Shown here in pieces: positions 42,489-55,510 of a stretch of 64,000 nt of DNA. A program made the translations under genes and the position numbers. Source of the DNA: Micropterus salmoides. Its lineage: Eukaryota > Chordata > Actinopteri > Centrarchiformes > Centrarchidae. How positions within the stretch are numbered: position 1 is the stretch's first letter; every line of letters starts with the position of its first letter. The stretch lies in NCBI RefSeq assembly GCF_014851395.1, contig NW_024044348.1, positions 26,818,676 to 26,882,675 of the forward strand, given 5' to 3'. The notes beneath the pieces were generated by a model that was not told the origin of the DNA, did not search any database, and saw only the letters and a program-made list of their open reading frames with translations.

Positions 42489-44342
42489 CTATTGGTGCAC
42501 ACTGGCTCCAATGGTACCAGGTTTCTCCTTTCCCGTGCAGTTCACTGCATGAGAAGTCCTCTCTGTCACCTTGTAGGGTCCTGTCCAACTGGGCTCAGAC
42601 CACTTAGGCTTGATCACCTTTAGTAAAGCCCACTCCGTGGATGGCGATGTCCCTTCGTCCGACACCCCCTTTGCTGCTGCAACCTGTTTGGAGAAAGCTG
42701 ACACCAATGCTGTTAGTTGATCATAATAAGGTTTATACCTTGCTGGGCTTTCATCTGCTTCCTCAGTGAGCAGTCCAGCTCCCGGTCCCGGGAACTGTTG
42801 TCCTGTCGTTAACTCATAAGGAGTAAACCCTGTCATTGAGTTAACTGAGCTGCGGATGGACATTAGGACAATTGGTAGAGCTTCTACCCAGCTCAGTTTA
42901 GTTTGTGCACCCATCCTTTCCACTTTCCCTTGGGATTGTACCAAATGCTTGTTTCAGGCCTAATGCTTTCTCTACAGCCTGCAGGTCTTTGTTTTTGAAA
43001 TGTGTGCCATTGTCTGACCTTACTCTCTTTGGAAATCCATGCATTGGAATATACTGATTAATGAGAAATTTCACCACTGTTTTTGCATCCTCTGACTTTG
43101 CAGGTACTGCTTCTGGCCAGCCAGTGTATGCATCCACTGCTACCAACAGATACCTGTACCCATTCACCCTTTCCAACAGGTCTGTGTAGTCAATAATAAT
43201 TTCTTTCCCTGCCATTTTTGGTAAGGGAAATTTACCCTCATGCGGTTTTATTTTTGGTCGAACATTGTATCCAGTACATATGTGACACTCTCTGATATGG
43301 TTCTCAATCATAGCTGTAGAAATGGGTGCCACCAGTGGGTTAAATGTCTTTGCATTGGTGCTTTTCCACAATACGTCAACCCGTGTGCCTCCTGTAGCAT
43401 AGAAGCTAACAGCCATCAGCTTATCTGCTGCCTGATTTCCCTTGGCTATGGTGATGCTATGATCTGCCTTATCATGACCTTTACATGACATTAGCACATC
43501 CTTCTCATGTTTGATGTGTGTTTTAGCTGCTGTTAAGAACCCTGATCTGATCCACTGACTCAACTCCACCTGAATTGCTCCTACCACATATGCTGAGTCT
43601 GTGCAGATGTTCACTCTCTTCCCTTCTGACCATTCTAAGGCTGCTATCATAGCTTGTAGTTCGGCTAGTTGTGCTGATTCTTTTCCTACCACTATCCCTG
43701 TGATAACTTCCTCAAATCCTGTTTCTTTCTGTCTCACCACTGCATATGCTGCTTTCAGTCCCTCCGTAGGATGCCTGTAGTAACACCCATCTGTGAACAG
43801 TGTTTCCTCTGGGTCTTTCAACAGAGTTGCTTGCAAATCTTCTCTGACCTTCACATCTTTCTGCACTCTTTCCTCACATCTATGTGGTTCTCCCACTCCC
43901 ATGTTGTCTGCCATATTGATGCCTTCATGTGTAAATGTTATGCTGGGTGCTGATAACATTTTCTCCATCCTAGTTTGCCTGAATGACGTCATGGTGAATG
44001 CTGTTGAACTAACAAATGCTATAATGCTGTGTGTTATGAGTACTGTCACCGGATGACCCATCACTATGTGCGCTGTTTTCTGCAAAATTTTTGCCACTCC
44101 TGCTGCATGTCTTGTGCACGGAGGATGTCTGTCTTTAGTTGGATCTAGAGTTATGCTGGCATACATCAGCACCTGTCTACCTCCCCTTTTTTTCTGAAAA
44201 AGCACCCCATTTACTGTGTGAGATCTTTCAGAAACATCTAAGAAAAATGGTAACTGGTAGTCAGGTATTGCAAGGGCAGCAGTACTGGTTAGGGCCACTA
44301 CTGAGCCACTGGCTGTGGCTTTGCAACAAAATAATTAGATAA
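42489..44342 (-). pseudogene. Endogenous retrovirus pol remnant, copy B (longest frame)
   Basis: The minus frame 44,298-42,898 is open for 466 codons. Residues 1-110 are RT connection. RNase H follows with its four acidic residues at about D170, E213, D234 and D292. C338 and C341 form the CC half of the integrase zinc finger; the HH half is not evident. The integrase core has D370 and D429. The frame then breaks. The core glutamate (GKVE) and the GPY-type C-terminal domain are in a separate frame, 42,944-42,489, with an apparent deletion between. The pol remnant is therefore still inactive. It starts abruptly against L1 sequence and has no LTR, gag or env. Confidence 0.88.
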
Positions 44343-46007
44343 GGGGTACTGACAGGGGCTGCCAGGTTCACAAAGTTTCGTTATATGCGGATGACCTTTT
44401 GATGTTCCTGTCTGGCCCTGAGGTCTAAGTTTTAAAGTATCTGGACATTATATCACAATTCAGTGTGGCCTTAGGCTATAAAATCAACCTAACTAAGAGT
44501 GTAATATTCCCGATCAATAGTCTAGCTTTGACAATGTCCTTTGACTCTTATCCATTCACGGTCAACTAGTCACCTGACCTATTTAGGAGTTAAAGTGACT
44601 CGCATCTACAAAGGGCTGTTCAAACATAATTTCCAAGCAATTCTGGATCAAGCTAAGAAGGATCTCAGTCGCTAGTCGACTCTTCCATTGTCTCTGGCTG
44701 GTCGTGTTAATTCTATAAAGATGGTTGTCTTTCCCGAATTTTTATACTTATTTCAGACTGTTCCCATCTTCTTGCCAAAAAAGTTCTTTAAGGACCTAGA
44801 CGTATGTATTGGTACATTCATTTGGAATAAATCTATACCCCACGTTCGTAAATCAGTCCTGGAGAGGCGCAAAGCAGATGGCGACCTGGTGCTGCCTATC
44901 TTTTTGTACTATTGCCAGACAGCTAATGTTCATAAACTAACCATCTGGTACAACACGTTCGTGAAGGGAGAAGTCCCAACTGGTCCCTTATGGAACAGCA
45001 CATGTGCGCACCAGTATCCCCAGTTGTGTGCCCCTCTACAGCTGGCAGGGGTGGCCCAGACAGATAATCACATTATGCGTGATACCCTGCACATATGGAC
45101 TCAGTTCCATAAACACTTAAGCCACACACAGGGATTGCTGTGCATGTCACTTACCGCAAACCCTCTTTTCAAGCCTTCCCTAATAGACCCATCTTTCCAG
45201 ATCTGGTTTAGGAGGGGACCACACAGTGTGGGGGATCTCTTCACAGATGGGCAGTTTGGCTCCTTTGAGCATTTTGTAGAAAAGTACAAAATACCTCGCA
45301 ACCACTTTTTCAGGTACCTGCAAATCTGTGATTTCACCTGCATACAGTTCTCAACATTCCCATCCACACCAGTAACCAACCAACTTGATGACTGTCTAAG
45401 GATCAAACCTTACCTAACAGGCTGTGTGTCTTACTTGTACTGTAGTATTCAGAAAATGGATCAATATTCTCTACGACATCTGAAAACACAGTGGGAGGGT
45501 GACTTGGGCATAGAACTCTGAGGAAACCTGGCAAAGAGCTATTGATAGGATACACAGGTCTTCAATTTGTATCAGACACGGATTGTTAATCTGGCCCGGA
45601 TCTTTCCTGGGACAGACCCAAAGTGTATTAGATGTCATCAAGCCCCCGCCACTTTTGGCCATATGTTCTGGACATGTCCAAGACTAGGCACATTCTGGTC
45701 GGAGATTTTTAATACATCCTCCTACATATGTAGACGAAGGATTGACCCTGACACAGTTATTGCAACTTTTGGAAATGCACCTAGCAACAGTGGAATATCC
45801 AGACATCAATCAAACTTGATTACATTCTCAACACAACGAGCCCACCGGCTTATTCTTCTTAGTTGGAAATCCCAACCTCTCCATCTCATCCACATTGGAT
45901 CTATGAGATCATGTCAGCACTCAGACTTGAAAAAATCAGATACACGGCTCAGGGCTCCTCAAGAAAGTTTAAAAAAACATTTCTTCAAACACACTTCTTC
46001 AGTGTGA
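44343..46007 (+). pseudogene. L1-like ORF2 C-terminal part, copy B
   Basis: Equivalent of 31,486-33,130. The YADD block, the 277-codon frame (44,688-45,521) and the zinc-knuckle-like segment are all present. Here the last frame (45,567-46,007, 146 codons) runs further than in copy A because of an extra T near 45,709. Confidence 0.8.
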
Positions 46008-46486
46008 TCATGTGCTTGATGCTTTTCCTTGTTATATATAATAGTAAACTGAATATATTTGGGATGTGGGGTCAGCACGAGGAAAAAAGAAATCAATGAA
46101 TAAGTCACCTTGGGCTGTGCAACATTATAACAGGATGTTTTATAAACTGAACAATTAATTGCGAAATAATTCACAGATTAGCCTGTTAATTGTTACCTAC
46201 ATGTCTTGCAAAAATGTTGCATCTTCGCAAAACTAGAACAGTGTGTGTTTATACTACTAAAATCTTTAATTGGTATTTGCTTAGAAGAACCAATAGGGGA
46301 TTTCAGGACTCAAGTGGCCGATATACTGTTTGAATCTATTATTATCTGTCTGGAGAAAAGTTCATTCAATTTGCCACTTTGGATGGAAATGAATGAGTCA
46401 TCCCTCACCTAATGTAGACAGAATGATTACAGAGCAGTTCTTTGCATTAGTCAGCACTGTGTATGATTCACTTTACCATTTTGAGA

Positions 46487-46640
46487 TACAGTGGCGGATG
46501 AAGAACACAAATCCTGTTCTTTAGTAAAAGTACAGATTCCCTTGCTAAATATTACTCCTCTAAAAGTAGAAGTCTCCCATTTAAATTTCTACTTCAAAGT
46601 ACACAAGTACCTGCTTTTACAAATACTTAAGTACAGGACT
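46487..46640. repeat. hAT-like interspersed repeat, copy B
   Basis: Equivalent of 33,625-33,775, with two more bases (AAATATTACTCC against AAATTACTCC). Confidence 0.5.
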
Positions 46641-47379
46641 TGTGTGCTGGGATTTGTTCAAATGGAGAGGTGGTGCCAGGATAATATATTCACTTGTGTC
46701 ATCTTTACATAGAACCCTTTAGCTTGGATAGGGACAGAATCGTTGTCACAATCCTGTCTGTCTGCTGTCTTAGTGTGTTTCCTCTACCTGATGTTATTGT
46801 TTTTATGGCCATAATCAGGGGTGCGTATTCTGTACAACCACAGAAGGTAGCATTGAACTATGTTAGTACGATGCATAGTTAAATTAACAAACATCTGAAG
46901 TACAACCGTTTCCCAAAACTGTTGTACCTTGTTGGTACCACCGTGGTTTGAACTAACTTAGTCTGAACCAACATAGTTAGAACTAACATGTTTCCAGGTC
47001 TCTTAGTCTGTTTTTCACAGCAGGAAACTCACAAAATGTTGTCATATTCTGCCTAAATATGTCAGTTGTGACCGATATTAAGTGACATTATTATGCTAAC
47101 TTATTATTTAGGCTTTTCATATTATAGTTGTACTGGCAATAACAAGAAAATCAACAATATTAACTTAATGAAATCAACAATATAAATGATATAACCTAAT
47201 CATTTTATTTAGCCTAAATATTGGCTATAGGCTAACTTAGAAGACAAGACATTTAGTAAAATAGGTAGAATCTGCAAGTATCTTCCTGTCAACACTTCAA
47301 CACTATATGAATCCCTTGGCCGCAACCGCTATCTAGGTCTTGAGAATAGCTCGGCGCAATAAGAGGCTTTAGCTTGAAG

Positions 47380-48145
47380 ATGTTCTTCTCTCTCTGTTCC
47401 CTGCCCTGTTCTGTTTAGCAGTTGGTCCATGCTTTCTGTTTTGGGGTTTTGTTCCTTGTCTTGTGTTTCATCAGTTTTGCCTTGTTTATTCCATTGTTCA
47501 TGTGCATGTTCTGTTTAGCTCACTTAGTACCTGCTCTGTCTTGTATCTTAGGTTTAGCCCTGCATTTCAATTATGTGTCTTAGTTAATATCTTTGTTTAC
47601 TCCTAGTTCTGTGTTATGTGTCATTATTTTGGCTTTGTCTGTTCTGTGTTATGTTAAATCCAAGTTTCAGTCTGTTTTCCCTGTTGGTTGTAGGTTATTT
47701 GTATTATTTTGCGATCTGTCTGCTGGCGTTCTGGATTAGTTTGCTATTTATACTATTCTGATCTGTTACGTCTTATTTTGATATGGTCTGTGTTTAGTGT
47801 TCAGTAAAGTGTGTTCTGTCTGTTACTCCAGAATCCTTCTGCCTGTCACTCTGTTTTCCCCTGCTATCTCCCTGCCTCCCTGTCTCGTTAGGACTGATCC
47901 CTCTCACCTGTATTGCTCCCGCCTGCTTGTTAGTCCCTGGTGTTAAATGTTTGCTGTTTTGAGTGTTCTGCCTTTTGCTGTGCTGTTGTTTTTGGATTTT
48001 GGATGTTGCCAGTCCCTGCGCTCTGTAAGCCTTGTATTGCCTTTTCCATGTTATGGATTAAAACCCTGGAACTGTATCTCTTCTCTCAGCGTCTTGCATT
48101 TGGGCTCTCTCCTGCCTTGCGCTCACCCTAACCCTGACATTTGTA
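47380..48145 (+). repeat. Pyrimidine-rich LTR-like segment
   Basis: A run of TCTGTT and CCTG-rich sequence leads to a GGATTAAAACCCTGGAACTG box, then CTCAGCGTCTTGCATTTGGG and CTCACCCTAACCCTGACA. Fish LTR retrotransposons often end like this, with a CATTTGGGTCC-type box. A similar arrangement occurs at 63,040-63,330. No inverted TG...CA ends or partner LTR was located, so the class is uncertain. Copy A (from about 34,490) is cut by the gap. Confidence 0.35.
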
Positions 48146-49769
48146 TTAGTACTGGCATAAATTCTTAGTGAAAACTAAGCCCTAGCTTGCTATTAGATAA
48201 CAATCTAGCCCAAAATATAAAAATCCTCTCCAAAAACATCATATTCATATTATGTAAAACATAAAGGATACATAAAGGTTGAGGGTTCAAAATAGTCAGA
48301 TGAGAGACTACAATGGGATAATGAATGCAGAATTTACAGTGATATCAGGTCAACATTCGAAATCACGAATCCTGTGGACCGACTGCAGCACTTGTTGTAG
48401 AAACATTTCTTTTAAAGGCTCTTTTTCACATTATGAGAAGAGAAAGAACATTTTTAATTTGTGTGAAAAATACTCTTCAAGATGCCTTTCAGTTTTCCAA
48501 AGAAGGCTGACCTTCAAAAACTTGAAACAAAGTTTAGTGACCCAAAGTGATTAAACAGACACTTCTCTCCAATGTTGTGACAACACCTTGCATGGAAACA
48601 TCACAGACTGAGTTTCAAAATATCAAGGCATCACAGCTATATTTAAAAATCAATTAACTCTCATTTAACAAAAACTGACAAGACAAATTATTTGTGTAGA
48701 AATTATTTGTGTAGTGTACTCTCATTCTCATGAAAGGTAAATCTCTCAACAGCTTAAATTAAATTTTGCTGATCAGAATTGCCAAAACAGGAGGTGTTTG
48801 GTTTGTGTTTTTTTTGTTTTTTTTTAAGACTGAGGGATCCGTGAACTCCGTTTTCACCTAAACAGCTTCAGCAGATTGAGCTGGCAGTTTGTTTTGCTCT
48901 TGAAAACCCTGAACCCTTGTATTGATTGAGTTGTACAGCAAACTGTATCATTTAATTCTCCGGAAATATAATATTTTATGTACTCTGATATTTAAGCCAC
49001 TACGTGTAGAGATTAGAACACCATCAACATATACTGTAGTGCATAAAATGAAACATAATGATCAAGATGATGAAGAAGATGATGATTATTGATTAAATCA
49101 TGTGTCAGTACATCAAAATCTGGTTCTTTTGAAGCCACAAAAATTAGGTTGCATGAAAGTTTGCAGTATTTGTAAATGCATGCTTGAGCAACAGTGCTTC
49201 ATCTGTGGGGTTGATTTTGGGCTATTAGACTTTATGATTTTGATGACATATTTGTCAAAATCAAACATCTCTCCTGGTCTCATTCTGTCACATTGCCAGA
49301 TAGCCAGGAGTTTTTGGATATGCCTGTATTTTAATTTATCAAACCTTGTCATTCCTTTATTATATAGACTGTATGTTTATGCCAACACACTGTAAAAGAC
49401 TGTTGACTTTAAATGAGCTTTGGTTCAGCATTTGCAGTACTGGCCAATAAAATAATAAAACGGCTATTTTAGTGAATACTTTCTCTAAAGCACAACCAAG
49501 ATGTTCCCCTTTTCAGAGTAGGCAGGATATTTTTTCTTCCAGGGTCTTTTTAATGTTTGAGATGTAATTGCACATTTTATCCCTAACTGTACTCACATGC
49601 AACGTTATGTATTTCACTTAAAAATGTTACTACTTCTGAGGTTTAAAATGATGCAAGTAGCAATATATAGCTTAAATGCATTCAAAGGATCATAGCCAAT
49701 GACATTAATTTGGTAACAGGAAGTACTGGATTCGCACCCACTATGATATAGCAAATACCAGAATTCAAC
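48146..49769. other. Gene-free AT-rich sequence
   Basis: No gene recognised. A T-rich stretch lies near 48,809-48,826 and a GATGAT run near 49,064-49,088. A 97-codon plus frame at 49,102 has no recognisable domain. Confidence 0.5.
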
Positions 49770-49990
49770 TTATATTAAATCCACCTCGGGGCACCACCCT
49801 ATGCAGGGAAAATTTGATAGTCATTAATTACTTTAATGTTGATCTGAAGTTCTTGACTGTACAGTGACTATAACTTCATACACACAAACCACATAATCAA
49901 GTTATTTATAAATAAGGGTTTATTAAACTACAAACTAGACACAGAACAACTACTAACTACACACAAAACTAACTACAAGGCATAAAGATG
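49770..49990 (-). repeat. LTR-like fragment related to 15,270-16,075
   Basis: On the minus strand: TTTAATAAACCCTTATTTAT (polyadenylation-like), about 130 bases, then GGGTGGTGCCCCGAGGTGG near 49,790-49,800 and AT-rich sequence. The order and the shared TGGTGCCCYGA box match the insertion in DIRS element 1. Possibly an LTR end with a primer-binding-like site; unproven. Confidence 0.35.
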
Positions 49991-49994
49991 AATT

Positions 49995-50540
49995 AATGAA
50001 TGAATAAATACGTTTAAACGTTTAATAAACCTTTATTTAACCAGGAGAATCCCATTGAGATTAAGAAACTCTTTTGCAATGGTGACCTGGCCAAGACAGG
50101 CAGCAGCATATAAAAACACATAGACCAGACAAATAACACAGAAGACTAGTAAGCTAACATTTCAAAAAGTCATTTTTAAATCATTTTTACAGTCTAACAG
50201 CATTTACATATCAAGACATCGGCTTCTAAGTCTTACATTTTGGATTTAAATGTGTTTAGCGAGATGAATTCACTGAGTTTCAAGTCCTTTTGCAACATAT
50301 TCCATGCTGAAGCTGCAGAATACATAAATGCCTTCTTTCCCCGCTTCCGTATGGGTATTTGGCACAGAGAGCATAAAGAAGTCCTGAGAACGCAAAGAGT
50401 GTCGCCCATTACTTTTCTGCATGATATGAATACACACAGGTAGCTTATCATAGATAGACCAATGAATACAACCATTACTAAATGCACTGAATACAGCATG
50501 AACCATTAATTGATTGATAAATGACAATGGCAAACTTTAT
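49995..50540 (-). pseudogene. LINE 3' end remnant
   Basis: Minus strand. A frame (50,499-50,233) ends in IPIRKRGKKAFMYSAASAWN and MLQKDLKLSEFISLNTFKSK, a typical C-terminus of CR1/L2-like LINEs. A 3' UTR follows with CTGTCTTGGCCAGGTCACCA, AATCTCAATGGGATTCTCCT and GGTTAAATAAAGGTTTATTA, a 3' end seen very often in teleost genomes. The sequence upstream of 50,540 has no clear RT. Confidence 0.65.
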
Positions 50541-52506
50541 GAATGAGCAAGCATGATCGCTTAGCCCAAATACCATAAGTGGAAACAAGGAGATCAGTGG
50601 AAGGAACTTTGAAGGAAACGAGAATTTTAAGGCACCAGTCAGCAGCTGAGAGGTTATTGGTAGCATGAATGAAATATTTATCACTCTTTGTCATTATTAG
50701 ACCTATACTGAACAGAGATCCTACTCCTGACCTAATACTGTTACTTTTAGTAATTTGTTGCATCAACGCTAGTGCTGACCAGGGCAGAAGTTGCTCTGAA
50801 GGGGGATGGAGAAGCAGTGCTGTTTCTCTGAGGGGTGCTCTGAGGCATGCTTAGAGGCAACAGAGTTTTGGTTAGTTGATGTGTTTATCATGCGACGCTC
50901 CCAGGTATTCGGGTGCTTTCTATTATTGTCGGTCCCATGTGGTGACTTAGTCGTCAGTCGACTGACTCCAGTCCTCTTGCTGTCAGTGGGACACAGGATG
51001 GCGAAGTTTCTTTTACAACTGCTTGGTTTGGTTGTTATGGCAATGTGTGCATCTACCAGGTGATGCCTGAGTTCTAAAGTCCATTTTGGGTTCGAAGGTG
51101 GTATCATTAAGATGCAGGAGCTGTAGCACACTGGAGTAGCTTCTTTAAGTTGGAAGCAGCAGCTTAGGAGCATTAACAGCCAAGAAATTGTCATTCAACT
51201 TTTCCATTAGTGAACTCCTGAGTCCTGCAGAGGTCATGAAGCTCTGGCTCCTGTAGAAAAGTTCTCTGGACAGACTTAAAATTCTTCATCACATTACCAT
51301 CTTATCAAGCTACATGCATAATAAAAGACATTACTCTGAGAGCTCGTTGCCAAATTAAGGGGACATCACAGTATTAAGTATTTAAAAATGGAAAAGCTAG
51401 ACAAAGATAACATTTGAAATATTAAGGTTTTATACTTGCTGAATGAATGCTGCCTGTATTATTTATATTTAATGTTAAGCTCTTGTATAATTTGTTTGTG
51501 TGTCATTTTGAGAAGAGGGCAAGTGTTTGTGTGTGTCCACTTGTTTTAATCATGCGGTGACAAAAATCAACAATACAGTAGAGTTATGAGGCTTCAGTAA
51601 TGTCAGTTGGTCTAATTGAGTGGGTATCTTCATCCTGACAGTTCTTTGTAGGATGACTGAAAGAGGGAATTTTTATTAAGTTAGCTCTTGTTGGTTAGAA
51701 AATACCTCCAAACCCTAACTTGAATGCTTGTCATACCTAATTTACTATTCACTTCATTTCTGTAAAACGTTCCCAAACTCCACACAGAAAGGCCTGGCCA
51801 GCAGTAGGTGTGGTAAGTTGTGGTAAGTAACAAGTGGCTACCTGGCCAGAAAGCTAATGCACACGGCCACTTGCAATAGTTACGACTTTACTCCCAAGTT
51901 AATCTAGTGAAGGTCTGCCCAAGTAATTGTGGTGCAACCCATATTAGTAGCTGATTTAGTTACAAAGTAGTAGTTACTCAACCTCTAGTGTGGGGGCTTT
52001 AGGAGATAACTTACACACAGCTGGAGCAACAGGCTGCCGGTGTGGAATACAGGAAGTGGCCAAAAACTAACGTGCTGATTGGCCAAGTGCATCTGCACTC
52101 GATTGCTCTTCCTCAAGGACCTTGACCTGCCTGTGACCTTAAAACTGAAGCTTGTGGATTGAAATTAAATTTAGAGAAGTGAATTTGAACTGAGAACTAA
52201 AAGTGAAAGAGAGACTTGAATTTTTAGTGAGGCTCAAATACAGTTTCAGTTCACATTCATAATATCACATTCAGTTTCAAGTTTGTTGGAATTCAGTTTC
52301 AAACTAATACATTCAAATTCAAGTTCAGTTTTTTAATGCAAGTATTCAAGTTGAGCAATTCAAATTCAGTTCTAAATGATTCAAATTAAGTCTGTACTGA
52401 CACAAATCAGCCCATACCATTCAATTATATGGTAATAATGAAACATTGTTTATAAAATAACATTAGCATTTTCACTGGAAGGAGCTGAAAATAAATTGCA
52501 CACCAT
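50541..52506. other. Gene-free sequence
   Basis: No gene recognised. The minus frame 50,769-51,194 (141 codons) lacks a known domain. TTCAGTTTCAA and TTCAAATTCA words recur at 52,250-52,390 as a degenerate simple repeat. Confidence 0.45.
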
Positions 52507-52513
52507 TTTAATT

Positions 52514-53767
52514 AGGGCCCGAGCACGACCGTGCGAGGTCCCTATTGAATTTGTAAAGATTATATATATTTTTTTTTTTTCTGCAAAGTAAGCTCCATTT
52601 AGGGGACCTGAGCATACTCAAACTCACCACATGTCAGAACTGGTGAAAAATTGGCTCGAAATGACTCGCTAGCGCCACCTAGAAAATTGGAAAAAATTAG
52701 CCCCTCGTTCACGTTCAACCTACATACACAAAATTTTTTTGGGGACATGTATCATATCAAGACGCACAAAAAAGCCTCAAGAACCCATACCCTAAACTCA
52801 ACAGGAAGTCAGCCATTTTGAATTTAACAGCCATTTTTGGATGATTTACACACTTCGTACTTTAACGAACTCCTCCTAGGGATTTAGTCGGATCGACGTC
52901 AAATTTCTGCTGTGCCTTCTAAAGGCATTGACGATGAAAAGTTTTGCTATTTGCGAGTTTTCGTCAATGGGCGTGTCTGTGGCGTCGATGATTCGCCATG
53001 AAACAGGAAGTTGTTGTAACTTCAGTGTACATGCTCACATCTGCACCAAACTGTAAATGTAGGATGAGAGTCCCGCCCTGAACACATGTACATGCCGACA
53101 TTCACCCACAGTCATAGCGCCACCTGCTGGCAACAGGAAGTGACTTTTAACGAAGCAGCCCCCGCCGCACGTTTCACCTACGTGCACAAATTTTCTGTGG
53201 TACCTGTATCTTGTCCAGACGCACAAAAAAGTCTCTTGGAGCCATAGCCTAAACCCAACAGGAAGTCAGCCATTTTGAATTTTACATCAATTTTTGGATG
53301 ATTTACACACTCCGTACTTTAACGAACTCCTCCTAGGGATTTAGTCAGATTGATTTCAAATTTGTGGTGTACCTTCTAAAGGCATTGAAGATGAAAAGTT
53401 GTGCTATCTGTGAGTTTTCGTCAATGGGCGTGTCCGTGGCGTGGCGTCAAATATCAACTCTTCGCTGTGACACAATAAGTTGTTGTAACTTCAGTGTACA
53501 TGCTCACATCTGCACCAAACGTTACGTGCTTGATAACTGTCCTGCCCTGAACATATCTACACACCAATATTAATTTATATTCATAGCGGCAAGTGCTATG
53601 TTGCGCCACAAAGGGGATACAGGAAGTGACATATAACACCTTCATGCGGCGTCGGAACCGCGTAGCAAATTCACAGCCGCACCGGCAGAGCTCCAGAATA
53701 TGCAACGCGGCTGGCTCACACCCCGACGCGCTACAAGTGCGAGGGCCTGCCCAATGCTGCTTGCAGC
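52514..53767. mobile_element. Non-autonomous element bounded by TTTAATT, with internal tandem repeat
   Basis: Starts AGGGCCCGAGCACGACCGTG and ends CCAATGCTGCTTGCAGC. TTTAATT lies at both edges (52,507-52,513 and 53,768-53,774), compatible with a TTAA target of the piggyBac or Kolobok kind. The interior is two copies of a ~457-bp unit with a third partial. The word ACAGGAAGTCAGCCATTTTG begins at 52,801 and 53,258, and TTTAACGAACTCCTCCTAGG also recurs. This GGGCCCGAGCA family is abundant in teleosts to my knowledge. No transposase frame. Confidence 0.6.
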
Positions 53768-53774
53768 TTTAATT

Positions 53775-55431
53775 CTTCTTAATTTTCCAATTTATTTTTG
53801 TGTTTAATCACAAACTACAGTAATCTGCTCACCTTGCTTTTCTCCTCAGACACAGAAGCACACACCTATACCTGTCTGTCTCTCTGTCTGCTCTGATTTT
53901 ATTTGTCAGCAGTTTTATTTAAAAGAACTCTCGTTTGTTTTTTCACCCGTGATTCCGTTTTCACAGCAGCAGATGAGCTGCATGTGGAGGAGGCTTGTTG
54001 TTAATTACCGATTGAGACCACCATGGTCTGAATGACATCGTCACCAACAGCTGTTTTCACTTCAATGTGACGGGCATAAAATTGGATATTTCACAGAGGT
54101 CGGCCCTGGTCACTGGTCGGAGCCGAGTAAGGGGGAAGAAACGGTCTATTTCAGTCCCCAGCTGATCAATCTGCGCATCTGTAACTGTAGAAGATGAGTT
54201 CCAGTCCAATAAACTGTTAAACAAGCTACCAAATAAGCTAGGTAATGTTATAATAACAGAGTGGGCTTATGGAAAAATAATTGGTTATCATAACTTTTTT
54301 TGTCATGATTAATCTATTAATGACTCAGCATAATTTGTATAAAAGACAAGTGCATAAAACAGCCCTGCCAGCCTGCTTAACATTACTGGAGCTCCACAAC
54401 TACTGACGGATTTGAGATGGTTTTCTGCCACCGGACTCCTGTGAGAGAGAAAGCAGGCAGTGGACCAAACTACTGTCAGGCATGAGAGGGGGGACTCAAA
54501 ATGTTTCTAAACTTAAAAAGCACTTTAATTGCCCTGTTTAAGTTTGTATTGTTTTACTATTTACACAATTATTCACAAGTGTATATATCATTATAATATT
54601 TGATGGCTTTTAAGGGGGGGGACACCTCTGTGATTTCTGCCTATGTGCTAACCACTATTCCACTATGCCCTATAATAATTCCTATAATTAATCATTTTGG
54701 TGGACTTAAAATCTTTGTTCTACTTGATGGCCTTGCAGCCCTAGCAGTTGGCCTTTGTGCCATCAAAAAATTGACAACACCAAAGGCCAAGTGGTCTTGC
54801 TCCCAAATTGATGAAGTTTGAGGCCTGGCGTGCATGCATACATGTACATCCATGCATGTGTACTGTGATAGAGACTTGTGTCAATGCTAATACATTCTGA
54901 ACATATAATATTCTTTCATAATTTAAACCATGAAGGTAACCCTACAACTAAAAAGCACATTCACTTATACTTCTGAATTCCAAGCATTGTGTCTTATTAA
55001 AAAAGCTCAAAACCCTTCAGTGGAAATTCACCTTAACATCTTTTCTTCTCCACCATTTGATTAGCGTTAAGATGACTTTGCTTGCGAGTCAGTGATGAAT
55101 AAAACATTTGTTTGTAGGTTCCAAACAGCAGCAGCGTGAGTATAAATCAGTGAAACAATGTCACAGTTTGAAAGAAAATTCATTACCATTTCTGAGCCCA
55201 TGTTCTGTAGCCCATATACTGTCTTTGTAAAAAAGGTTTGAAGTCTGTCGTATACAATATTACTCAAACATATGCTTTGGGCAACAATTTTCATTAGACA
55301 GTAGTATATGAAAGTTAAGGCCGTCACTTACATAATTAATAATAGTTAATGATGTAATTGTGAATTTAGTCATTAGGTGTGTACAGTCAATGTGTGATTA
55401 TCTCCATTTCTTCTACTAAAATGCAGACAAA

Positions 55432-55433
<2 letters not shown>
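53775..55433. other. Gene-free sequence
   Basis: No gene recognised. A 73-codon plus frame at 54,600-54,821 is hydrophobic (two candidate membrane stretches) but has no recognisable family and no supporting splice or promoter signal. I do not call it a gene. Confidence 0.45.

Positions 55434-55507
<74 letters not shown>
55434..55507. repeat. (AC)n microsatellite, about 37 units
   Basis: Uninterrupted AC dinucleotides. The apparent long Thr-His frames through it are artefacts. Confidence 0.98.

Positions 55508-55510
<3 letters not shown>

Larger units (their letters stand above)
35309..47685. repeat. Dovetail overlap 2, copy B (start of third contig)
   Basis: Repeats 21,317-34,808 from the first base after the gap, with the 1,140-bp segment 24,438-25,577 missing. 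Near its own start copy B has lost single bases relative to copy A (around 35,410, 35,429 and 35,690). Further right it is the more complete of the two. Confidence 0.95.

Noticed and set aside
42489..44298. A possibly functional or domesticated retroviral integrase or RNase H gene, from the 466-codon frame
   Set aside because: The integrase is frame-broken before its catalytic glutamate in both copies, the HH half of its zinc finger is not evident, and no LTR, gag or env is present.
21317..47685. A recent segmental tandem duplication as real biology
   Set aside because: Both copies terminate exactly at the gap and gap 1 shows the same pattern, so contig overlap is the simpler explanation. 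It is kept as an alternative only.
54600..54821. 73-codon hydrophobic plus frame as a possible small membrane protein
   Set aside because: No homolog recognised, no promoter or splice context, and a length that chance can produce in AT-rich DNA.
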